64,000 nucleotides of DNA from Hexactinellida sp. DTS-2022. Lineage: Eukaryota > Porifera > Hexactinellida. Positions 50,719-59,196 of the stretch are shown piece by piece. Under the pieces are notes generated by a model, which worked only from the letters and a program-made list of their open reading frames with translations, was not told where the DNA came from and did no database searches. The stretch lies in assembly GCA_028753945.1 (NCBI GenBank), contig JAPNXP010000013.1, positions 682,001 through 746,000 of the forward strand. Reading direction: 5' to 3'. How positions within the stretch are numbered: position 1 is the first letter of the stretch; every line of letters begins with the position of its first letter. A program made the translations under genes and the position numbers.

Positions 50719-51339
50719 CGTAATTAACGTGGAATATTTGGAAAAATTTATTTCGCAGCTTGCCACGCTAATACTCAAGGTCAGAAAAAATCGAATGGCG
50801 ATAATAAGATTTGGAAGGGACTCTATAAATTCCCATTTGACCATCCATCGCATGAGAACAAGAATAGTACAATTTCCGCAATTGACATTATGATTGTTGT
50901 CACGCGAGACTAACACATATCTCCTAAATCTATGAATTTCAACTTTTAATTCATCACCATCGACTTCATTATAAACATCAGCGAGAGCATCGATGCTTTG
51001 TTCGATAAATTTGTCCCGATTTGTATCCATCATAATTTCAAGTTGGAGAAACTAAAAAAATTTGTTTATTGTGTCCATCTGTTCAAAGCATTTGTTAACT
51101 ACATATGATAGGTTTAATTATTTCATAAATTGAAATCATTACCACTGATTTAGTAGGTCCGCTTAATTGTTGCAGTACTGCCAGTACAGTTATCAATTGT
51201 TATATTTGAATTGGTAATAGTGCAAATTGTCAACAGACAATAAATAATTCAATACTTGATTTCTATTAGGAGAATTTAACTAAGTTGTAAATTCAAATGC
51301 CGCCCCATATAATTGCCGCCCTGGACGGGTACGCCACTG
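50719..51339 (-). pseudogene. Truncated hAT transposase remnant
   Basis: A minus-strand frame (51033 down to about 50720) contains FIESLPNLIIAIRFFLTLSI and VASCEINFSK. This is the C-terminal dimerisation signature of hAT transposases of the zinc-finger-MYM-type-1-like group (normally FSKLKLIKN at the end), preceded by ADVYNEVDGDELKVEIHRFRRYV. The right border at 51339 reads CAGTGGCGTACCCG on the minus strand, a typical hAT 5' terminus. Only about 0.6 kb remains of an element normally several kb long. The 3' end is lost at the junction with repeat B, so the last ~15 codons of the open frame belong to that repeat. Confidence 0.7.
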
Positions 51340-51340
51340 T

Positions 51341-51389
51341 TTGGAGGCACTATATTTGGTGGTTCAATGGATAATAGTGCCTCCACAAG
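51341..51389. repeat. Hairpin core related to the array inverted repeat
   Basis: TTGGAGGCACTATATTTGGTGG, then, about 12 bp on, ATAGTGCCTCCAC. This is the inner arms and loop edge of the ~117-bp hairpin, without its outer arms, lying against the hAT terminus. Confidence 0.65.
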
Positions 51390-51467
51390 AAAAGCTAGCC
51401 ACCCGCCACTGGTCTACTTACACTATGAGTTACACAACTAATAATGAAGGATCCTTCATCGTTAATA

Positions 51468-51640
51468 CAGTGGATGCCGGATATAAGAACATCGCGGGAA
51501 CTGAATATAATGTTCTTAAAACCAGGATGGGGGATATAAGAACATGTTCTTATAACCGGAATTAATTATATAGGGGTATATGCCAACCGTTTCCAGTAAA
51601 ATGTTCTTATATTCGGTAAGAGTTCAATGGTGCAGAATAC
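51468..51640. mobile_element. Probable pogo-like terminal remnant
   Basis: TA followed by CAGTGGATGCCGGATATAAG, a form common for pogo/Tigger-type ends, then several ATAAGAACAT/ATGTTCTTAT blocks in both orientations up to about 51625. No matching right terminus was found, so the element is partial. Confidence 0.35.
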
Positions 51641-51739
51641 AAAAGATTGGGTTAATCGAGTTATGGTTCTATTCTATTTAAACGGCGCTCTTACTTAAAT
51701 CAGGCATCTAGTGTAGTATAAATAAAAAACTAATATATA

Positions 51740-51986
51740 GTATCGGGGCCGGGATCGTGTTGTTGTGGAAACACACCCGGCAGGAGGCACGAGTGTCGTG
51801 ATGGAGACACCGTTGCAATAAGGAAGCGTGACCACCCACAGGCGTGAGTGGAGTCATGGGGTCGAGGGTTACCCTCCTGATGAGTTCCTGGAATGGAACG
51901 AAACCCCACTAGTAGGTTATGTCGCCACTAGTCTACAGTTGCCCATCGTCGTAGTCTACGTTACTACATACCCTTTACTCATACCT
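51740..51986 (+). mobile_element. Small insertion carrying a hammerhead ribozyme
   Basis: A 247-bp GC-richer segment bounded by perfect 19-bp direct repeats, AATAAAAAACTAATATATA at 51721-51739 and 51987-52005. Such a long duplication is typical of retrotransposition (SINE or Penelope-like). A related CCCTTTACTCATACCT/CCCTTACTCATACCT pair brackets the right copy, so a local tandem arrangement is an alternative. No reverse transcriptase and no convincing pol III box was seen. The 5' part holds several short palindromic stretches. Confidence 0.5.
51857..51908 (+). ncRNA. Type III hammerhead ribozyme
   Basis: All core elements are present and in order: stem III 5' strand TGGGG (51857-51861), U16.1 and C17 (TC at 51862-51863), stem I GAGGG/CCCTC with loop TTA (51864-51876), CTGATGA (51877-51883), stem II GTTCC/GGAAC with loop TGGAAT (51884-51899), GAAA (51900-51903), and stem III 3' strand CCCCA (51904-51908). 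Every stem pair is Watson-Crick. Predicted self-cleavage falls after C51863 (GUC). The open stem is III, whereas most animal hammerheads are type I. The stem III pairing is only 5 bp and does not extend outward. Confidence 0.75.
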
Positions 51987-52193
51987 AATAAAAAACTAAT
52001 ATATATAATATCCCTTACTCATACCTCCTAGTATTATACGTATGTATATGCTTTGGCAGCTAATAAATCATGTATGCAATATACCTAATTAACTGCACAT
52101 TTTAAAAATTATAAATCGGCACAGTAGAGTAAAGTTTTTCATGTTGTTTCAGTATCAACGTTGAAGAAATGATACAATAAGCAAATATTTTAG

Positions 52194-52200
52194 TATAAAT
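52194..52200 (+). promoter_or_regulatory. Candidate TATA box of transporter 1
   Basis: TATAAAT, 52 bp before the start codon, inside AGTATAAATTGATC, which is conserved at nearly the same distance before the second transporter (59136-59142). Conservation of this short leader in otherwise diverged upstream DNA suggests a shared core promoter. Confidence 0.4.
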
Positions 52201-52251
52201 TGATCATTGCAATCAACGATAACCAGAAACATAAATTTTCTTCGATAATAA

Positions 52252-53763
52252 ATGGATAAAAAATCACAAATATCCAACAAGGAACAAGCCAGGATATTCC
52301 CAGTCCTTATAGCATCAATCGCATCTAGTCTAAGTTATTTCACCTTTGGATTCAGTCTTGGGTATCCGTCTCCCATTGAGGAAGAGGTTAAAAGGATAGG
52401 AGTGTTGGATGATTCCACTTTCCCAATCTTCAGTTCTTGTTTGTTCTTTTTTGCCGCCATTGGAACTGTATCTGTTTCCTGCTTCACAGAAAGGTTGGGA
52501 GCGAAAGCTCTCATCATCCTACTCACTCTTCCCAACGCATTAGGATGGTTACTCATAGCTTTTGGTTATCATTGGACTATCATGTCGTTAGGTAGAGCAT
52601 TGATAGGTGTGGCGATAGGTGGTGGAACAGCTCTGGCCTCTGTCTACATAGCAGACATAGCTCCGAAACAATCCAAAGGATTCTATGGTAGCATTGTTGG
52701 ACAAACATTTATCACCGGTATGTTATGCAGTCACTTACTTGGTACATTCGTTTCATTTCGATGGCTTGCTCTTGTAGCAGTGGTAGTACAACTAGTACAG
52801 TGTTTGATTCTTTCCTGGCAGCCGTATTCCCCGAAATGGCTAGCCTCCAGAGGGTTGGAGAAAGATGCGTTGAACACTCTGAAGTATCTGAGAGGTCCTA
52901 ACTACGATTATCAGTCGGAGTATGAAGAGATGCAACGGGTTATAAAGGATAGCAGTGGATGGACTTTCTTGCAACGCTTTCGAAGTCTGTTTTTAGAGCT
53001 GCAAAACTTTAAAATTCTCGTTGTCATTTGTATAATGATCGTAGGGGTGGAACTCACGGGTACTTCAATGGTTGCCTCTTATTCTTCTACAATTCTTAGG
53101 TCGAGTCGCCTCGTTTCTCCAAATGTTGCATCTTTCGTTTCCACATCTTTTCAGTCAGTATCAGTCCTACTCGTCTCATTTATCGTCGATAGAGTTGGAA
53201 GGAAGCCTCTGTTGTTATTCTCCGGAGCTGGCATTGCTCTGAGTCACGTAATACTGTCTGTCTATTCGTTCGGTTCCTCTCACGTCTGGTCTCAGTGCTC
53301 TGAATTGGATACAACATCCAGCCTAACTAACTCTACTGGTATTCACACATTCGTTAGTGTAGACTTCTGTGATTACATCACTCTCGTGCCTATGGCAGCT
53401 CTGATTATATTCAGATTTGTGTACGGACTGGGATGGGGACCGATCTCATTTATCATATTAGCAGAGTCTTTCCCTACTAAAGTGCGTTCCATTTCAGCTT
53501 CTGTGACTATTTGCGTCTTTATGTTTGCTGTTACACTGATTCTCCTCATATTTCCATATCTTGAACAGTTGTTGGAAGCTCACTATATATTCTCAATCTT
53601 TGTGCTTTTGAATGTCTCTACATGCGTGTTTGTGTTTCTCTTCATTCCAGAGACAAGAGGACTGAGTATGGAGGAGGTGGAAGAGTTGTTCAAAGATAAA
53701 GTTATTTTTGTTAAATGCAGGAATCATTTTCCAAGAAAATATGTATATGATGGAGGTTTGTAG
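52252..53763 (+). CDS. Facilitated sugar transporter, Tret1-like (503 aa)
   Basis: An MFS membrane protein predicted to have 12 helices. Recognisable sugar-porter landmarks: ERLGAK at 80-85 (a weak form of the loop 2-3 motif); GRALIGVAIGGG from 114, leading to YIADIAP; PYSPKWLASRG at 191-201, where the family usually has PESP; DRVGRK at 313-318; GWGPIS at 394-399, with Glu405; and PETRG at 466-470. The helix-7 sugar-contact motif, normally QQLSG-x-N, reads VELTGTS (266-272), so both glutamines and the Asn are lost. Helices 9-10 are linked by an extracellular loop with an NST glycosylation sequon. Tret1-like proteins move trehalose or hexoses down their gradient across the plasma membrane. The substrate here cannot be deduced. 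Single exon, start supported by conservation with the paralogue. Confidence 0.92.
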   Translation: MDKKSQISNKEQARIFPVLIASIASSLSYFTFGFSLGYPSPIEEEVKRIGVLDDSTFPIFSSCLFFFAAIGTVSVSCFTERLGAKALIILLTLPNALGWLLIAFGYHWTIMSLGRALIGVAIGGGTALASVYIADIAPKQSKGFYGSIVGQTFITGMLCSHLLGTFVSFRWLALVAVVVQLVQCLILSWQPYSPKWLASRGLEKDALNTLKYLRGPNYDYQSEYEEMQRVIKDSSGWTFLQRFRSLFLELQNFKILVVICIMIVGVELTGTSMVASYSSTILRSSRLVSPNVASFVSTSFQSVSVLLVSFIVDRVGRKPLLLFSGAGIALSHVILSVYSFGSSHVWSQCSELDTTSSLTNSTGIHTFVSVDFCDYITLVPMAALIIFRFVYGLGWGPISFIILAESFPTKVRSISASVTICVFMFAVTLILLIFPYLEQLLEAHYIFSIFVLLNVSTCVFVFLFIPETRGLSMEEVEELFKDKVIFVKCRNHFPRKYVYDGGL

Positions 53764-54247
53764 CTTCAGTTTGCTAGAACTTTATATATTTAGCAACTTT
53801 ATCTTCATCATTGTTGTAAATACTTCATTCATATAATTCTGTTTGTTATTTATCTTGAATTACCCTTGTTATTAAATTAATATAATTATATCAACTTAAT
53901 TGCTTACCTAAACAGGGGCTGGCTTCTGAGAGAAAATGTTTATTTCCATTTGTATTGTGAAATTATTTTCAGCCAATAATGGAGTTAATTGTAAGTTTCA
54001 CCAAGATTTGAACGCGGCAGCAATTTTAGCAAACCCGTGCTTTATCTCAAATCCCATTTTCGTTCCATCAAAGCCAGCAATATGTCCCCTCATTAAATTC
54101 TAGTAGTAATCTGGCTCAGCTTGCGCATCGTTTATATACCTTTATATTATCGATATTTTACAATTTGTAGCCATTATCATGGCAGCACAGTCGTCGTTAA
54201 AGTATGTCGTGCGGGTTGTGCGGCCCAACACACAAACATGGTTTCAC
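53764..54247. other. Intergenic AT-rich sequence
   Basis: No gene or clear repeat between the transporter stop and the hAT-like terminus. Some of it is the 3' untranslated region, but no clear AATAAA signal lies close to the stop. Confidence 0.35.
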
Positions 54248-54320
54248 CAGTGGCGTAGCAATAGGCGGTTCATGCGGTTCATTGAACCAGGGTCCCCGAT
54301 GCCAGGGGGCCCCCAAGGGT
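54248..54320. mobile_element. hAT-like terminus, partner not found
   Basis: CAGTGGCGTAGCAATAGGCGG starts a GC-richer stretch with GCCAGGGGGCCCCC. This is the form of hAT ends in many animals. No matching inverted end was located downstream, so it is a truncated copy. Confidence 0.35.
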
Positions 54321-55430
54321 TCCAAAATTCCCTTATGCAGATAGTATACTTCAATCATACTTCATGATAACAGTTATGTTATTTGATAATTATTTGTTTC
54401 CTAGTACATATAACAACCTAGTCCATCAATTTGGGTGGGGAATGGTAGTTTCTGTTATAAATACACATTCTATTCGAAAACAAACATTATGTTATGCGTA
54501 ATTTGTTAATTAGGGTGATCGTGACCTTCGTTATTAGGGTGATCATGACTTTCGTTCGTTCCTTTTTGAACACTAAAACATCTACTCGTGACCTACGTTA
54601 TAATAAGGCCTATTCAGTGTTATCAAAATATGGACTATGGATACTGTCGAAGGCCATTGTAAAATAAAGGGCACTTCTATATCTCAATTATTAGTAATGG
54701 TAGGCCTGAATATGTTTTGTAACTATATGGGAACATCCGAATATGATATATAGAACCTTTCAGAATTGAAATATGTCATCATGATGACGTAATCGTCAAT
54801 TTTCGTTTGAATTATCATGTTTTTAAAGCCCTGTTTTAACACAGTTAAACGCGTATTAGATGTTCAACATTGATACATGATGATACCCAGACCTAGTTAA
54901 ATAAAATATATCAAAATTATAATAGGAATGTTGACACATTCCTCGATTGTCAGGCAAATGTATATTTCCCAAAATGAGCCATAACACCAAAACTATAATT
55001 GTTATGTAAATCTATGCCTTACTTTGATACTTTTTGAGTTTATGAGCTCAGTACCATTTACGGAATACGAGTTAATTATCTCATAAACTCAAAAAGTATC
55101 AAAGTAAGGCATATAAAATGTACTATCGATGAATAGGAAGTCACCTATTGCGGATAGATGAGGCGTAGTTAGGTTTACATAACAATTATAGTTTTGGTGT
55201 TATGACTCATTTAGGAAATATACATTTGCCTGACAACCGAAGAATGTGTCAACATTCCTATTATAATTTTGATATATTTTATTTAACTAGGTCTGGGTAT
55301 CATGTATCAATGTTGAACATATAATACGCGTTTAACTGTGTTATAACAGGGCTTTAAAAACATGATCATTCAAACGAAAATTGACGATTACGTCATCATG
55401 ATGACATATTTCAATTCTGAAAGGTTCCAT

Positions 55431-56443
55431 CAAGGGCGTCGATCCTGGGGGGGGCAAGGGGGGCGAATGCCCCCCCAATGTCAATACAGGGGGGGGCGAG
55501 AGTATCATTTCGCCCCCCCCCATTATTTGGCGCACCTTACATTTTTATTTCCACTAAGTTAGTAATTTATTGATGTGTCGTGAAATTATTTATTAATAAT
55601 GCGTGATATGTTAAGACAAGACCCAAAAATACAACTATGAAACTTATGATTTGTTTCAATGATGTTAATTGTTATAAGTTCTCTAGGGCTTGAACGTCTA
55701 AAAAATTTTCCCGCTCGCAACGCTCGCTCGGTTGTATTGTTAAATTGTATGCTACAACAGGGCTGGCGCAGCTGGTACGACAGGTACGGCAAATGCCGCA
55801 CCACTTTTTTCCTAAGATGAATAATTCATTAGTTATTGAATTATTAATGAATTAGTCAACATAGCTTTTCTCAGAATTGTTATAGCTACCTATTCGCAGG
55901 CGTGGAAATTTCCGTACCAGTTTTTTCCTCTGATAATTTTTCCATACCACCTTTATTTGCTTCCGCCGGGCCTGTACAACAAAATAATCTGTGAAGAAAC
56001 TTTCATTTCTTCAACCAATGCAAAAATACAAATTGTCCCACCCACTATAGGTTATGTATTTCAATTATTTCCATTGGCAAGGTGTTTTCTATCAAAAAGC
56101 AAACATTTATGTTAGTTATGTTCCACTAATAGCAAGTTTGTCTATTTGCAGACAAATTTCATTTTAAATACGACTTATTATCTCGCGAAAGATAATCGTG
56201 CCGAAAAATTAGGCTTGCCCCCCAGTTTCAGAGAGATACGCCACTTTTTAGTTAAAGTAACTTGAATATTTTGTAAAGTCTAAATTTTGTCCGGATTCGG
56301 GAATTTGGTAATCTGCCAACCCTAACGTAATGACCGATTCCAGCTCCGGGCGAAACTAGTCTTTTCAACCTAATATGAGACAACAATCACAACATGATGT
56401 TCGCCCCCCCCCCCCCCATCTTCTTTTCAAATCGACGCCCCTG
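55431..56443. mobile_element. hAT-like non-autonomous element (1013 bp)
   Basis: The ends are CAAGGGCGTCGAT and, on the other strand, CAGGGGCGTCGAT. The flanking duplications are GGTTCCAT and GGTTCTAT (8 bp, one mismatch), and the intact left arm of the foldback gives the pre-insertion sequence. The subterminal regions are G/C runs (GGGGGGGCAAGGGGGGCGAA and a 17-C run). No transposase. It carries a second element inside it. Confidence 0.82.
55758..55974. mobile_element. Nested 217-bp MITE-like element
   Basis: The ends are CAGGGCTGGCG and, on the other strand, CAGGCCCGGCG. It is flanked by TACAA on both sides (55753-55757 and 55975-55979). It lies wholly inside the 55431-56443 element and so is younger. 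The 5-bp duplication resembles that of the element at 15954, although the ends differ. Confidence 0.5.
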
Positions 56444-56600
56444 GGTTCTATATATCATATTCGGATGTTCCCATATAGTTACAAAACTTATCCAGGTCTA
56501 CCATTACTAATAATTGAGATAAAGAAGTTCCCTCTATTTTACAATGGCCTTCGACAGTATCCATAGTCCATATTTTGATAACACTGAATAGCCCTTATTA

Positions 56601-56974
56601 GGGCTGAAACGAATATACCGAATATTCGAATATTCGTTCGAAATGTTTGAACGAATATTCGTTTGGAAGATAAGACTAAAACGGATATTCGTAGACTACT
56701 TTTGGACAACAACTTGACATTTGTTTAGATTGGTGTGATCGTAAATATAAATTCCTACCTAAACTCGCTGATTGATAGCTAACTTGTGTCTAATACACCT
56801 TGTAACTATTATTAAACCATTGTAACATTAACAAAACCCTATTTTTCAATGTATTTACTATTTAGTGTCCTGGAAATGATTTAATGCTTAGTCATCCAAA
56901 CGAACGAATATTCGAATATTCGTTCGTTTAGAAAAAGGTTCGTTCGTTACATTTCGATTATTCGTTTCAGCCCT
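56601..56974. mobile_element. hAT-like MITE with ATTCG-rich ends (374 bp)
   Basis: The ends are GGGCTGAAACG and, on the other strand, AGGGCTGAAACG, followed by ATTCGAATATTCG palindromes at both sides. The flanking repeats CCTTATTA/ACTTATTA match at 7 of 8 positions. The uninterrupted foldback left arm shows the original CCTTATTATAACG site. Confidence 0.75.
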
Positions 56975-57109
56975 ACTTATTATAACGTAGGTCACGATCT
57001 ACTATATTATTAAACCTCGATAGTGGTTTGTTTGTATGTAAGTGATGGGGGGAATATAAACCGCATTTTTAAATGAGATAGAAACTAACTTCCAAATGTT
57101 TTAATAGGC

Positions 57110-57455
57110 AAACAAGTATGAAGATATCGAAATTCGCAGTTGCAAATTTATAATATGAATATTTATGGTTGTTTTTAGTTTTTACACAAATTGGTAAACA
57201 AATTAATGAAAATTCAAAATCAACCTAAAAGTTAGCTTTCAACGGGTTTACTGGTAAACAAGTATTCTGAAAACGAATTTCGCATTCATAAATGTCTAAC
57301 ATGAATATTTGTTGTTGTTTACATCAATAGGTAAACAAATTAATGAATATTCGATATGAACCTAGAAGTTTGCTTTCAACCGGTATTATAGGTAAACAAG
57401 TATGCTGTACACGAATTTCGCATTTATAAATTTAGAATATGGAAACAAGTTGCAA
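57110..57455. repeat. ~140-bp tandem repeat, 2.5 diverged copies
   Basis: Successive units start GGCAAACAAGTATG, GGTAAACAAGTATTCTG and GGTAAACAAGTATGCTG. Each contains CGAATTTCGCA-like, ATGAATATTTGTTG-like and GGTAAACAAATTAATGAA segments. The third unit is partial. No coding sense. Confidence 0.75.
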
Positions 57456-57530
57456 CTATGGAAATCTTATAATGGATTTATATAACGTCCCTTTCTACCA
57501 TTTTCCATGGCAGAAAGGGTGAGGTGTAAG

Positions 57531-57585
57531 GCCGCATAGCGGCCGTTAACTTGAGGTGCGTAGCACCGATCTGTCGCAAAGCGAC
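57531..57585. repeat. Row of three 13-nt perfect hairpins
   Basis: GCCGC-ATA-GCGGC (57531-57543), GGTGC-GTA-GCACC (57555-57567) and GTCGC-AAA-GCGAC (57573-57585): each has a 5-bp stem, a 3-nt loop ending in A, and a GC/GC closing pair. A fourth, imperfect one (GAGACC-GAA-GGGCTC) follows on the far side of the inserted hAT element at 57837. The GC content contrasts with the AT-rich surroundings. Confidence 0.7.
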
Positions 57586-57825
57586 CAGAGATGGAACCGG
57601 TCGGGATTTTCATGACCCGACCCGTCCGGTGCAGTTGGAAATTTGACCCGACCCGACCGGCCGGTCGACCGGTCAATCATAGCTAGCAATAATTTATAAA
57701 TAATAGAAAAGAGATTATGATATTATGATATCGAATAGATCATATAGAGATCTCGACCGGTACCCGACCCGACCCGATCCGACCGGTCGACCGGTTCCGG
57801 TCAGACCCGACCGGTTCCGCCTCTG
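57586..57825. mobile_element. GC-rich hAT MITE (240 bp) with perfect 8-bp duplication
   Basis: The ends are CAGAGATGGAACCGGTCGGG and, on the other strand, CAGAGGCGGAACCGGTCGGG. The duplication AAAGCGAC is perfect (57578-57585 and 57826-57833). The interior has many ACCCGACCCG and ACCGGT/GGTCGACCGG palindromic runs around an AT-rich middle. The duplication is the right arm of the third mini-hairpin, so it inserted into that hairpin row. Confidence 0.9.
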
Positions 57826-57935
57826 AAAGCGACTGAGACCGAAGGGCTCGTTATTATTAAATTGAATTGTTATTGTTTGTAAATTGTCTATTCACGTTTG
57901 CGTAGGGACTAGTATGGTGACCGTTACCATGAATC

Positions 57936-58590
57936 ATATGAGAATAGTATTTCCTGCTCAGTTTTGTACTACTGCAGTTTGTGTATCCTCTATATTTACA
58001 TGTGTTCTATTCCAAGGATCTTTTTGTATTTTTGTATTTTAAGCGACTGTTTTGCGATCACTATGTACATATGTATTCTAAATCCTGATGCTTTTGAACC
58101 TCTTTATATGTGCGTCTGTTTGTATTTCTCCTTGTTTGAGAAACAGGAATGAGTATGTACTGGTGTGTAGGTTAACCAATCATAAATATGTACATTTTAC
58201 TGTCTAGTCACCGCTTTTGTAGTACACTTAAGTTTTTTGCATACATGAATTCACTTTACATTACGTACTCGACTGTTTTGTCTCCTTATATTGGGAAATC
58301 CGCAGATCCACAAAACGCAACTAATTATATGTATAATGTATTAGCTGACAGGGCATATACGTATAATACTAGGAGTTATGAGTTAACAATGTTCAATTGA
58401 TTTAATGACTCACTACGTAGATTATGTCCTTAATTGAGCTATTGTCTCAAGTATGTGATAGAATATAAATCCATTAAGTGGACGAATTTTAATACATATT
58501 GTTTCTAATACATGATAATAATCACGTTCTTTAACGTATTTAAACATTACATACATATTATGGTATTAAATTTTTGGCTTATCCAGTTAT
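57936..58590 (+). repeat. Dispersed repeats A and B, copy 2
   Basis: Segment A (about 57936-58124, from AGAATAGTATTTCCTGCTCA) matches the opposite strand at 62500-62745. Segment B (58125-58590) matches 50335-50718 and the opposite strand at 61845-62260, and ends with TTTTTGGCTTATCCA. All copies lie near transporter genes or fragments, so the repeats probably moved with the duplicated genes. Scattered frames are not conserved between copies. Confidence 0.75.
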
Positions 58591-59135
58591 CGTGACAGCG
58601 ACGCATCGTGACCAAATGCCCCCCGGGGCGGAAATAAAGAAGATGTGAAATATTCAAATTATATTTTCGTGATTCAATTTTGCATTTACTTGTTTTGCTA
58701 AACAATAGTCTAATAACTCGCTACAAATAGTTAACAAATAGTTCTTTTCGATTTCAGTGTCGCGAAATCATCGAAATTAGTATTATCGGTTATCTATGCA
58801 AAAAAGTGGTTAAATTCCTTATCTATTTGTTGTCAATGCTTATTGGATATACTATATATACTAGCCCAGATAATTACTATGATTTTATCTTCCTGGAGCA
58901 GCATCGGATGCCTTAAAAGGATTATTTCAAGAATATGTAAGAGAGTTGATGTATATATTGATTTAATTAATTATTCAATTACAGTCATGACACTTAACCA
59001 AAAATTAGAGCATGGGTTTGAACAACTTTATGAAAGTGATGATGAAAATTCTGCAAGCATACCTGTGATTAATGTTCTGAAAGTAAATTACTATTTAGGA
59101 AATCTGATGGGAGTAACGTATGTCCCAACATATAG
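58591..59135. other. Upstream region of transporter 2
   Basis: AT-rich. A 100-codon frame (58843-59145) is open but has no recognisable domain and runs through the candidate TATA box, so I do not call it a gene. Confidence 0.35.
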
Positions 59136-59142
59136 TATAAAT
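59136..59142 (+). promoter_or_regulatory. Candidate TATA box of transporter 2
   Basis: TATAAAT, 55 bp before the ATG at 59197, in the same AGTATAAATTGATC context as the first transporter. Beyond it upstream the two genes show no clear similarity. Confidence 0.4.
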
Positions 59143-59196
59143 TGATCTTCTTAAAATAACAATAATCAGAAAACATAAATATCTTTTTGATAATAA

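Larger units (their letters stand above)
54586..56997. mobile_element. Foldback element with ~460-bp arms, split by two MITEs
   Basis: The left arm 54586-55046 is the reverse complement of the right arm, which is in three pieces: 55080-55430, 56444-56600 and 56975-56997. The centre is GAGTTTATGAG/CTCATAAACTC around a 33-bp loop. Paired landmarks include TATGGGAACATCCGAATATG/CATATTCGGATGTTCCCATA, and CAGTGTTATCAAAATATGG with its complement. The right arm has an extra ~60 bp near 55110-55170. No coding capacity. A foldback transposon or a palindromic duplication; the arms are slightly diverged, so it is not brand new. Confidence 0.8.

Noticed and set aside
51900-51933. Type I reading of the hammerhead using the downstream GTC at 51921-51923
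   Set aside because: No stem III can form between the bases after GAAA and those before that GTC; the upstream GTC gives a fully paired structure.
58843-59145. 100-codon frame upstream of the second transporter
   Set aside because: No recognisable domain, no counterpart upstream of the first transporter, and it overlaps the conserved TATA-containing leader.
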